A DNA stretch of 6,563 bases, from the NCBI GenBank assembly GCA_949288405.1, contig CASEKM010000111.1, positions 1-6,563 of the forward strand, in the 5' to 3' direction. Numbering within the stretch: the stretch's first letter is position 1; each line of letters begins with the position of its first letter. A program made the translations under genes and the position numbers. The notes below the pieces were generated by a model. The model saw only the letters and a program-made list of their open reading frames with translations. It did no database searches and was not told the origin of the DNA. Shown here piece after piece: positions 1 through 6,220 of this stretch. Origin of the DNA: an uncultured bacterium. GTDB taxonomy: Bacteria; Bacillota; Clostridia; Oscillospirales; Oscillospiraceae.

Positions 1-247
1 AGGCCGGCGCGGCCGGCCGGCAGGCGGCCCCCGCCAGCTTCAGCAGCTTGCGCTGCAGCTCCTCGGTGAACTGATTCATGTGGTACTGCTGCAGCTCCTT
101 GTACCAGGCCATCAGCTCCAGGATGGTAATGCCCGGGTCGTGGGCGTTGTGGTCGGTCCACACCGGGCACAGCCACGGCAGCCTTCCCTCCGCCGCCTGT
201 ACGATCTCCTCAAAGGTCTGGTCGTCCAGGTTCCGCGCCTTCAGCAT
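1..247 (-). CDS. Second J/gp6-gp7-like baseplate wedge protein, N-terminal part (runs off the left edge)
   Basis: Only the first 82 codons are visible; the reading frame is open to base 1, so the gene is cut by the window edge. The ATG at 247 follows a GGGAGG site by 8 bases, and the gene begins 36 bases after the stop of the 972-residue wedge protein. The N-terminus reads MLKARNLDDQTFEEIVQAAE and continues into WTDHNAHDPGITILELMAWY (about residues 30-49), followed by a charged helix and an LAG...PAAPA turn. An aspartate-rich DPGxxxLEL motif followed by a long helix is typical of the start of gp6/J-type wedge proteins in contractile tails. The upstream neighbour has the same arrangement (DDPGSALAELF, then helix, then LTG...EPAS), so the two are probably distant paralogues. 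By position after the gp25 and gp6 genes it should be the Pvc12/Afp12 (gp7-like) subunit, which builds the baseplate wedge with the gp6-like protein. The family call is fairly sure; the subunit assignment is by gene order. Confidence 0.75.
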   Translation of the reverse strand, partial: MLKARNLDDQTFEEIVQAAEGRLPWLCPVWTDHNAHDPGITILELMAWYKELQQYHMNQFTEELQRKLLKLAGAACRPAAPA

Positions 248-255
248 GGGGCATT

Positions 256-261
256 CCTCCC
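256..261 (-). promoter_or_regulatory. Ribosome binding site of the second J-like gene
   Basis: GGGAGG lies 8 bases before the ATG at 247 and fixes that start. Another ATG (254-252) sits only one base from this site, in a different frame that soon meets a stop, so it is not the start. Confidence 0.8.
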
Positions 262-283
262 TTCCCGTTGTTGTTCCAATGAG

Positions 284-3202
284 TTACTCCACCTGCACCA
301 GGTGGGTCCCGCTCTTTACCGTGGCATAGGGAAACGCGTCGTCGTCCTCCAGGGGCACCACCCGCTCCCGTCCCGCCTGGTCATACCGGCCCTCCAGCAG
401 GATGCTCCGGACCAGGCGCACGTTGGGGGTGTCCCGCACCGTCTGCCACACCTGGGCGATGCGCAGCTGCCGCCCGATGTCCTGCTCCCGCCAGCGGCCA
501 TTGATCAGCTCCTCCAGCCGCCGGACAATGGCCTGCTGGGTGGAGGCCCCCAGGTCCGGGTCCTCCATCTCCACCGACACCGTGCTGTTCACCGTGATGA
601 CGGTGGACCCCACCACGTGGAGCCGCCCCTCCTCCGCCAGCACGCAGTCACACTGCTGGGACAGGGCGCTGTAGATGCGCTCACACAGGTCGTCGGTGAC
701 CCGCTGGCTGTCCAGATCGCAGCCCTCCACCACCACGCTCACGTGGCCGGGGGCGTAGTTCCCTCCCCCGTCCCGGCCGGGGAAGCACTTCACATGCCTG
801 GCCTGGGGGAAGTCCTGGGCTACGATCTCCTCAAAGTCCCGGGCGCCGGCGGCCCGGTTCCGGTGGCGCAGGCGCTTGTTGCCGATGCTGTCCACCTTCT
901 CCGGGGAGAACCGGTCGGTGCCGCCGCTCATGGGCGTCAGGTTTTTCACCTGGCTGATCCGGGGGAGGGCCCCCACCAGATCGTTGACCGACCCGGCGGG
1001 CCGGTTGCCCCAGGTGCCGCCGCCGAAGCAGTAGCTCACCCGGATGTTCTCGTCCCCCTGGGGCGGGACCCGCCCGCGGACGCCGTCCCCAAAGCGGATG
1101 GTCCCGGCGTAGGGGTCCAGCTGATAGCACCGCTCGTCCTCGGCCGCCAGGGCCAGGTCCCCCCGGCGCTCCCAGAGCACCCAGCAGTGGACCACCACCC
1201 GGTCGTCCCGCTCCAGCCGCACCCGGCCGGGCAGCTCCTGGGCCAGCCGCTCCGCGTCGGCCACCGCCAGGCCCTCCACCTCGTCCACCCACACCTGGAC
1301 CTCCAGGGCCGGGTGGTTCAACAGGGTCAGGGTCTTGTTGGCCTCGTAGGCCCCGGTGGAGAAGACCTCCTCCTGGGCCCGCTCCCGCTGGACGGCCTCC
1401 ACCAGATTCAGGGCCACCCGGTTCACCCAGGGCCATCCGCCCCGGTTCTCCAGATAGGAGCTGCGGGACAGCCGCAGCCAGAAGCCGCTGACCCCAAACA
1501 GGCTGTGCTCCGGCAGGGGGCGGGGCAGATAGAGCAGCATCGCCCCCGGGTGGAGCAGGTTCCGGGTCAGGTCCACCGTGCGCACCGGCTCAAAGCGCTC
1601 GCCGGTCCAGGCCTCGAACCGCAGCTTGTCCTCCAGCTTCACCCGGCCCGCCACGTCGAAAAAGACGGACAGGGGCATGGCGTGGGGCGAGCGGTCGAAG
1701 CAGAAATACATGGCCCTGGGGTGCTCCTCCAGGCCGGTGAAGGCGGGAAAGGCCAGCCGCTCCACCTGAGCGGCGTCCTCCACCTCCGCCCGGGCCCCGT
1801 TGTTCTCCGCGGCGTACCGCTGGGCGGGCACAAAGCGGTCATAGCTCCAGGTACACGCCGCCCCCTTCAGAAAGGGGACCACCCACCGGGGCGTCATGGA
1901 GTAGGCGTTCTCCACATGGACCACCCGGGCCCGGATGTACCAGCCCGTCTGGGCGTTGACCTCCGCCGGTGCCATATCCTCCGGCACGTCGAAGACCACC
2001 TCCAGCCCCTCCGCCTGCTTGCAGGAGAAGGGGTTGCGGCTGCCCGACACCGAAAGGGACCGCCAGCCCGCGCCGTTGAAGTACTCCCAGACCACCTGGT
2101 CCACATATACGTCGTCCGGGACCACGGTCACCGCGTCCCGCTTGTCGATGATGTACTGGTTGAACTGGTACCGGGGGCCCTCCTCTGTCAGGTCGGTGAC
2201 CACGGGGGCGATCTCCAGGGCCAGATTCACCCGGGCCCCCCGCTTGCGGAAGACCTGGTCGGAGCGGAAATAGCACAGGTTGTAGACGGCGGGCCGCCGG
2301 TCAAAGCAGTAGCCTCCCTCCGCCAGGTCCAGGGGCACATCCCCGCTGGACACGCCGTCCAGGGGCACCCGGTCCCTCGGGCGGCTGCGCAGTCCCACGC
2401 CGTCCAGCACGATGGTCCCCGGGCCGAAGCTCCCCCAGCAGGAGATGGAGCACAGGCCGCTCTCATCCGCCTCGAAGGCCGCTGTGCCCTCGTAGGTGAG
2501 GACCACGGTGTTTCCCTCCGCCCGCACGGCGGTAAAGGGCCGCTCCTCTCCGCCGGAGCGGAAGGTCCACCGGCTCAGGGCCGAGTCGGCCAGCCGCTGG
2601 GCGGTCTCCGCCGCGGTGAAGCTCCCCTCTTGCCGCAGCTCCACCTCCACCTGACAGGGGCCCGTCAGGGCCAGCACGTCCTGCTGTCCCATGAGGAAGC
2701 GGTGGCGCTGGAGATTCTCTCCCCCCACGTCCGTAAAGAAGGGCTGGGGGCGCTCCAGGTCCAGCTTCTGGATCACCTCGCTGCGGGCGTCCACATAGTA
2801 GGCCTCCCGCAGCTGGGCGGGGGTGGACTGGATGGTCCGCACCGTCTCATAGACCACGTTCTCCCCCTCCTCGTCGGGGGTGAACACCTGGGTCCCCCGG
2901 GGGACGGGCACCGGCTCCTCCACCGTGTCGTGGGCGGTGAACTGGAGCAGGCCGGAGGCGGGCTCCGGGTCGGGCATCTGAAAGCCGGTGAGGTTGAGGA
3001 ACTCCGTGCGCAGCTTCTCGGGCACCGAGTTCATCCGGTCCACCGTCTGGTAAAACATCTCTCCGAACAGCTCCGCCAGAGCGGAGCCCGGGTCGTCCTC
3101 CGCCCCCTCGTACCGCCACTCCGGGGTGTAGGACCGGGCGCGGGCGGCCACCTGGGCCATGATCTCCTCCCGGCCCCTGGGGTCTAAAACAGGCTGTTTC
3201 AC
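284..3202 (-). CDS. Large putative baseplate assembly protein (gp6/J-like wedge, Pvc11/Afp11-like), 972 aa
   Basis: A structural wedge subunit expected to form, with the next gene's product, the ring around the spike that triggers sheath contraction. Residues 26-73 carry the N-terminal DPG motif and helix (EDDPGSALAELFGEMF) with a following LTG turn. Residues about 80-600 look like a series of beta-rich domains. Residues 701-741 contain FGDGVRGRVPPQG and a GGGTWGNRPAG stretch, which I associate with the 'putative baseplate assembly protein' family. Residues about 760-825 hold the J-type motif (GGTDRF, RHRNRAAGARDFEEIVAQD, APGHVSVVVEG). The C-terminal part (855-940) is the usual alpha/beta end of gp6/J proteins. 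The length is much greater than phage P2 J (about 300 aa) but usual for eCIS gp6-like proteins. The GTG start overlaps the gp25 gene's stop (GTGA), with a GGAAGGGGG site 9 bases upstream, so the two genes are translationally coupled. There are about 16 cysteines, including CSISC (251-255) and CDC (851-853). Family confidence is high; internal domain limits are approximate. Confidence 0.9.
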   Translation of the reverse strand: MKQPVLDPRGREEIMAQVAARARSYTPEWRYEGAEDDPGSALAELFGEMFYQTVDRMNSVPEKLRTEFLNLTGFQMPDPEPASGLLQFTAHDTVEEPVPVPRGTQVFTPDEEGENVVYETVRTIQSTPAQLREAYYVDARSEVIQKLDLERPQPFFTDVGGENLQRHRFLMGQQDVLALTGPCQVEVELRQEGSFTAAETAQRLADSALSRWTFRSGGEERPFTAVRAEGNTVVLTYEGTAAFEADESGLCSISCWGSFGPGTIVLDGVGLRSRPRDRVPLDGVSSGDVPLDLAEGGYCFDRRPAVYNLCYFRSDQVFRKRGARVNLALEIAPVVTDLTEEGPRYQFNQYIIDKRDAVTVVPDDVYVDQVVWEYFNGAGWRSLSVSGSRNPFSCKQAEGLEVVFDVPEDMAPAEVNAQTGWYIRARVVHVENAYSMTPRWVVPFLKGAACTWSYDRFVPAQRYAAENNGARAEVEDAAQVERLAFPAFTGLEEHPRAMYFCFDRSPHAMPLSVFFDVAGRVKLEDKLRFEAWTGERFEPVRTVDLTRNLLHPGAMLLYLPRPLPEHSLFGVSGFWLRLSRSSYLENRGGWPWVNRVALNLVEAVQRERAQEEVFSTGAYEANKTLTLLNHPALEVQVWVDEVEGLAVADAERLAQELPGRVRLERDDRVVVHCWVLWERRGDLALAAEDERCYQLDPYAGTIRFGDGVRGRVPPQGDENIRVSYCFGGGTWGNRPAGSVNDLVGALPRISQVKNLTPMSGGTDRFSPEKVDSIGNKRLRHRNRAAGARDFEEIVAQDFPQARHVKCFPGRDGGGNYAPGHVSVVVEGCDLDSQRVTDDLCERIYSALSQQCDCVLAEEGRLHVVGSTVITVNSTVSVEMEDPDLGASTQQAIVRRLEELINGRWREQDIGRQLRIAQVWQTVRDTPNVRLVRSILLEGRYDQAGRERVVPLEDDDAFPYATVKSGTHLVQVE

Positions 3203-3618
3203 TCCGCGCCGCCCCCTTCCGACCCCTCTGTCATATAGAAGGGATAGACGTGATTATACCGGTTGTTGGTGCTGCGCACCGTGTAGCTCACATGGATGAC
3301 CACCGCGCCCTCCTGCTGGTCCAGGGGGTCGCACTGGATCTCCACGTCCCGGATGCGGGGCTCCTGCTCCAGCAGGATGAGCCGCAGCTCCTGGGCAATG
3401 GAGCTGCGCATGGAGCTGGAGGAGGGGGCAAAGGCGTAGTCCATGGCGTTGGAGCCGAACTCCGGCCGCATGACCCGCTCCCCCTGCCCGGTGCGCAGGA
3501 TGATGCCGATGGCCTCCCGGATGTCCTCCTCCTGGTCCACCATGGCGATCTTCCCCGTCTTGGGGTCCACCTGCAGGGGAAACTTCAGGCCCCGGCCCAG
3601 AAATTCCTTCCCGTTCAC
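3199..3618 (-). CDS. GPW/gp25-like baseplate wedge protein, 139 aa
   Basis: Homologue of T4 gp25, a small wedge protein that contacts the gp6-like subunit and the first sheath ring and is one of the most conserved parts of contractile systems. The diagnostic stretch is at residues 40-61: ILRTGQGERVMRPEFGSNAM, with the GERVMRPEFG core and a following DYAF. It is preceded by an EDIREAIGIIL helix (31-41) and followed by a helix at 70-84 and a beta segment (VVIHVSYTV, 106-114). The length is normal for the family (about 130-150 aa). The lysozyme label sometimes given to this fold is historical; a structural role is expected. It starts at GTG 3618 with an excellent AGGAGG site 7 bases upstream. 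It lies 34 bases after the spike gene and overlaps the gp6-like gene by 4 bases. The visible protein is intact. Confidence 0.95.
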   Translation of the reverse strand: MNGKEFLGRGLKFPLQVDPKTGKIAMVDQEEDIREAIGIILRTGQGERVMRPEFGSNAMDYAFAPSSSSMRSSIAQELRLILLEQEPRIRDVEIQCDPLDQQEGAVVIHVSYTVRSTNNRYNHVYPFYMTEGSEGGGAE

Positions 3619-3624
3619 GCCGCT

Positions 3625-3632
3625 CCCTCCTC
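3625..3632 (-). promoter_or_regulatory. Ribosome binding site of the gp25-like gene
   Basis: GAGGAGGG, including a perfect AGGAGG, ends 6-7 bases before the GTG at 3618. It supports GTG rather than a later ATG as the start and allows translation independent of the upstream gene. Confidence 0.9.
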
Positions 3633-3652
3633 TCTTGCTGTCTCTTTTCCAA

Positions 3653-4417
3653 TCAGTTGATCTGTACGATGCCGCCCTTCAGGGTCAGGGTGGCGTCCCC
3701 CTTCACCGAGGCCGAGGCCCCCTGGACGTTCACCTGGGCCGAGCCCTTGGCCTCCACATTGACGGCCGACATGGCCAGCTTGCTGTTGGCCTTCTCCGTC
3801 ACGTTGCCCGCCGCCTCCAGTACGATGGAGGCACCGCTCCCCGCCGACAGGGTGAGCTTGGTCTTGGCCTTCAGCTCCACATTTCCGCCCTTCAGGTCCA
3901 TGGTCAGGGCGTTTTCGCCCCCCTTGTCCTTCACCGAGACGGACTGGGCCCCGTCGTCCAGGGTGAGCACCGTCCCCGAGGGCATGGTGAGGGTGGTCTT
4001 CTGCTTGCCCGGCTCGTCATAGAAGTGCAGCTCCACCCCGGTGGGGGTCTTGATAGTGAAGTCGTACACCTTGCTGTTTTCGATCCGGTAGGGGGGCTTC
4101 ACCTTGGTGTTCCAGAAGGCCCCCAGTACCATGGGCCGGTGGGGGTTGCCCCCCAGATAGCCCAGCACCACCAGGTCGTTCACATTGGGAAAGAAGAACG
4201 CGCCGCACTCCTTTCCCCCCAGGGGGGCCATCACATAGCACCAGTCGGTCTCCTCCTCCTTGTCGTTTTCCACAGGGAGGCACTTCACCCGGTTGAGCTT
4301 GTCCGGGTCGTTGATATTGGTGACCACGGCCAGGGTCAGGCCCGGCCGCTCCATCTGCCGCTCGAAGGTGTACCCCGCCGAGCCCAGGGCGGCCTGAAAT
4401 TCCTCCGCGATGCTCAT
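3653..4417 (-). CDS. Phage baseplate assembly protein V / gp5-like spike (VgrG C-terminal half), 254 aa
   Basis: Predicted central spike of the baseplate. Residues about 27-102 form the OB-fold (LTLAVVTNINDPDKLNRVKC, then DWCYVMAPLGG, FFFPNVNDLVVLGYLGGNPH and RPMVLGAFWN), the pattern seen in gp5, P2 V and VgrG. Residues about 115-254 are short repeated beta-strands rich in T, K, G and V (KTPTGVELHF, TMPSGTVLTLDD, GNVELKAKTKLTLSAG, ending LTLKGGIVQIN), as expected for a trimeric beta-helix needle. No lysozyme domain, PAAR motif or C-terminal toxin extension is present, so any tip or cargo must be a separate protein. The ATG is 2 bases after the hub gene's stop; the nearest Shine-Dalgarno match (AAGGGAG, 4431-4437) is 13 bases away, so translation is probably coupled to the hub gene. 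In Afp/PVC systems hub and spike are usually one polypeptide; here they are two adjacent genes, as in phages. Confidence 0.9.
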   Translation of the reverse strand: MSIAEEFQAALGSAGYTFERQMERPGLTLAVVTNINDPDKLNRVKCLPVENDKEEETDWCYVMAPLGGKECGAFFFPNVNDLVVLGYLGGNPHRPMVLGAFWNTKVKPPYRIENSKVYDFTIKTPTGVELHFYDEPGKQKTTLTMPSGTVLTLDDGAQSVSVKDKGGENALTMDLKGGNVELKAKTKLTLSAGSGASIVLEAAGNVTEKANSKLAMSAVNVEAKGSAQVNVQGASASVKGDATLTLKGGIVQIN

Positions 4418-4419
4418 GG

Positions 4420-5544
4420 TCAGTTCTTCGCTCCCTTCACCTCAAACTGGGTGAGATAGCCGTCGGGGCCGAACCGGTGGTGGACCTTTGTGATGAAATA
4501 GTCTCCCACCGTGTCCCCGTCCAGCCCCTCGATGGTCAGGAACCGGCCGGGGATCAGCTCCGGGATGCCCAGACAGGTGCCCGCCCCGGACACATAGTTC
4601 AGGGCCAGGGTATCCAGTCTGGCCTGGGCCACCCGCTTGCACTCCTCGTTGGTGCGGACGTACTCGTTCTCCTCCCGCAGGGCGGTCCCCTTGAACTCGG
4701 AGGCCGTCTGGGCGGCGGTCTTGCCCGTGCCCTTGACGCTCACCGAGTTGGCCACCCCCTTGATCTGCTCCTTGTTCTCGTCCATGCCCCGGATCTCCAC
4801 CTCGTACACCTGGTTCTGAAGGGTCAGCCGCTTCTGAAAGCTCAGCAGGCTGGCCCCCACCGTCAGGGTCATCAGGGACTTGGTGTTGGACAGGATGTTG
4901 TCAAAGATCAGCTCCCCGTTGATGGCCATCAGGCTGACGCAGTAGCGCTCCGCCAGCATCCGCAGATACTTGAAGTCGTCGATCTTCTCCTTGACCACCG
5001 GCGCATCAAACTGGGGAAGGGTCCCAATGGTGAGCTTTTTGGCATAGCCCACCGATTTGGGCTTGTTCAGCAGGGTCTGCACCACCTTCTTGGGCTCCTG
5101 CTTGCCGCCGTACATGGGCTCCCGGCAGTTCATCAGGAAGCCCAGGCCGTCCAGGCCGGCCACCGACAGGCTGGGGGAGCCGGAGCCGCTGTAGCTCACG
5201 GTCACCTCGTCCACATAGCCGTAGAAGATGGGCTCCTGCTTCACATAGCCCCCCTCGATCTCCAGCCTGGCCCCCACCTCCAGGGTCTTGGTCAGGTCGT
5301 TGAGCCACTTGGCATGCTCATAGTCGTACATGCTCTCGATCTGGAAGCTGCACCCGCCCGCCGAGCCGTCGGCGCACAGGTCCACCTCCACGGTGAGGGG
5401 GATCTCCGAGCTTTTGATCTCCTTCCCCTCCACCTTGATGGTGAAGGCGGGGCTGCGGAAGTCCTCGTATTTGCTGCACAGCGCCTGAAAGCCGCTCCCC
5501 GGAGCGCAGAAGCCTGGGGTTGGACAGGCGGTTGGCGTCCGCAA
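4420..5544 (-). CDS. Phage late control D / gp27-like hub protein; native start apparently lost
   Basis: Hub that seats the spike and joins it to the first tube ring (N-terminal half of VgrG). In the longest reading, residues 26-40 (YEDFRSPAFTIKVEG) are the usual beginning of this family. Residues about 50-130 form the first gp27 beta-barrel (FQIESMYDYE, FYGYVDEVTVSYSG), 150-215 the middle part (VVQTLLN, FKYLRMLAERYCVSLMAING), and 325-374 the second barrel ending GDYFITKVHHRFGPDGYLTQ. The weak point is the start. The 5' limit given is a TTG that lies 226 bases inside the adaptor gene, and its first 18 codons (to about 5491) are only the adaptor's sequence in another frame. Recognisable hub sequence starts at F19 (5490). 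No ATG or GTG with a ribosome binding site lies nearby; the first in-frame ATG (5331) would delete the conserved N-terminus. The gene looks complete apart from its first few codons. Family confidence is high, start confidence low. Confidence 0.8.
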   Translation of the reverse strand: MRTPTACPTPGFCAPGSGFQALCSKYEDFRSPAFTIKVEGKEIKSSEIPLTVEVDLCADGSAGGCSFQIESMYDYEHAKWLNDLTKTLEVGARLEIEGGYVKQEPIFYGYVDEVTVSYSGSGSPSLSVAGLDGLGFLMNCREPMYGGKQEPKKVVQTLLNKPKSVGYAKKLTIGTLPQFDAPVVKEKIDDFKYLRMLAERYCVSLMAINGELIFDNILSNTKSLMTLTVGASLLSFQKRLTLQNQVYEVEIRGMDENKEQIKGVANSVSVKGTGKTAAQTASEFKGTALREENEYVRTNEECKRVAQARLDTLALNYVSGAGTCLGIPELIPGRFLTIEGLDGDTVGDYFITKVHHRFGPDGYLTQFEVKGAKN

Positions 5545-6193
5545 TGGAGCGCCACTGCTCCGGCTGGCCGTACTCCTTGGCGGACAGGGCCCACAGGGAG
5601 TCCCCCGCGTGGACCGTCCGGTACTTGGTGGTGTCCGGCGACTCCAGAGGGCGGGGCTTGTGGGCCTTATCCGGGGAGATATACTCCTGGAAGGTGCAGT
5701 CCATCCAGGCCCGCAGGGGGGTGCCCTGCTCGCTGAACCGGACGAACTGGATGCTGCAGCTGACCAGAAAGCCCTTGAACTGTAAGGTGGACCACTTCAG
5801 CTTCACCAGCGGCGGCACGTGCTTGTCCGGGTCGATCTCCATGAGCTTGTACACCTTGTTGGTGTAGGTGCGCACATCGATGAGCTTCCCGATGGAGGGC
5901 AGCAGGCTGTTGCCCAAAAACTTGGCCTTGTCCACCACGCCGCCCCCCACCTCGCTGCCGGAGGACATGCTGTCAAAGAACAGCTTGAACTGGATGCTCT
6001 CCGCCCCACCGCCGGCAAACTGCACCACCGGGGTATTGGTGGAGATCCCCTGGGACTGGGCGTAGCGCACCTCCCGGCTCTGGGTATAGCTCTCCGGGTT
6101 ATAGAGCACCTGAAAGGACTTCCCGCCCTCCGGCTCGATGGTCATTTTCTCCAGGGGGACCAGAATATTGGGGTTTGGGATTCCGATATACAC
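5318..6193 (-). CDS. CIS tube-type adaptor with C-terminal LysM domain (Pvc7/Afp7-like), aberrant C-terminus
   Basis: In known eCIS particles this protein sits between the spike hub and the inner tube, its LysM domain reaching into the baseplate like T4 gp53. Residues about 14-175 are the tube-like domain: EKMTIEPEGG, VLYNPESYTQSREVRYAQSQ, VVQFAGGGAESIQFKLFFDS, PPLVKLKWSTLQFKGFLVSC and GTPLRAWMDCTFQEYISPD. Residues 191-235 are a LysM domain: YRTVHAGDSLWALSAKEYGQ, QWRSIADANRL, NPRLLRSGERL. LysM domains normally finish with a further short strand (V-I-P-like) and a stop; here the frame continues from S236 into 56 residues rich in G, R, Q and H to a stop at 5318, and this tail is out-of-frame hub coding sequence. 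Real coding therefore probably ends near 5489 (about 235 residues plus a few lost), against a usual total near 230-245. The GTG start has a perfect AAGGAGG 7 bases upstream and lies 27 bases after the preceding gene's stop. Confidence 0.85.
   Translation of the reverse strand: MYIGIPNPNILVPLEKMTIEPEGGKSFQVLYNPESYTQSREVRYAQSQGISTNTPVVQFAGGGAESIQFKLFFDSMSSGSEVGGGVVDKAKFLGNSLLPSIGKLIDVRTYTNKVYKLMEIDPDKHVPPLVKLKWSTLQFKGFLVSCSIQFVRFSEQGTPLRAWMDCTFQEYISPDKAHKPRPLESPDTTKYRTVHAGDSLWALSAKEYGQPEQWRSIADANRLSNPRLLRSGERLSGAVQQIRGLPQPRLHHQGGGEGDQKLGDPPHRGGGPVRRRLGGRVQLPDREHVRL
5485..5500 (-). other. Out-of-frame junction between adaptor and hub genes
   Basis: On the minus strand this stretch reads GGGGAG, CGG, CTT, TCA, G. 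Up to CTT it encodes the LysM end (GERL) in the adaptor frame; from TTT/CAG onward it encodes the hub start (FQAL or QAL) in the frame one base later. The missing LysM terminal strand, stop codon, ribosome binding site and start codon all belong here, which points to a small deletion or a sequence error. A +1 frameshift at CTT T is the alternative reading. Confidence 0.6.
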
Positions 6194-6200
6194 GCCGTTT

Positions 6201-6207
6201 CCTCCTT
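6201..6207 (-). promoter_or_regulatory. Ribosome binding site of the LysM adaptor gene
   Basis: AAGGAGG, 7 bases before the GTG at 6193, is the strongest Shine-Dalgarno site in the window and decides the GTG start. It shows what the missing site of the hub gene would be expected to look like. Confidence 0.9.
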
Positions 6208-6220
6208 CTGGAACGTCCGG

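Noticed and set aside
1..40. GC-rich repeat-like stretch with GGCCGGCC
   Set aside because: It codes for the Ala/Pro/Arg-rich link after the first helix of the second J-like protein, in frame and matching the equivalent link in its neighbour; no independent repeat structure is evident.
831..1436. Minus-strand Gly/Pro-rich frame inside the wedge gene
   Set aside because: It is a shifted frame of GC-rich coding sequence with a low-complexity G/P/R product; the overlapping frame has clear J-family motifs.
80..3187. Plus-strand open frame of 1035 codons opposite the large wedge gene
   Set aside because: It is in exact codon register with the wedge gene on the other strand. Sense codons ending in G or C give antisense codons starting with C or G, which can never be stops, so a long open frame is expected. 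The product is rich in H, P, G, L and Q with no recognisable domain.
3619..3652. Possible promoter or terminator in the 34-base gap between spike and gp25 genes
   Set aside because: The gap is too short and is mostly taken up by the ribosome binding site; no stem with a T-run and no -10/-35 pair is visible.
3443..4459. Plus-strand open frame opposite the spike and gp25 genes
   Set aside because: It is in codon register with the spike gene and explained by the same high-GC third-position effect; no domain and no ribosome binding site of note.
4420..5331. Starting the hub protein at the first in-frame ATG (5331)
   Set aside because: It would remove the conserved family N-terminus (YEDFRSPAFTIKV and the first strands), and no good ribosome binding site precedes it.
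4477..5736. Plus-strand open frame opposite the hub gene
   Set aside because: It is in codon register with the hub gene and has the same artefactual composition.
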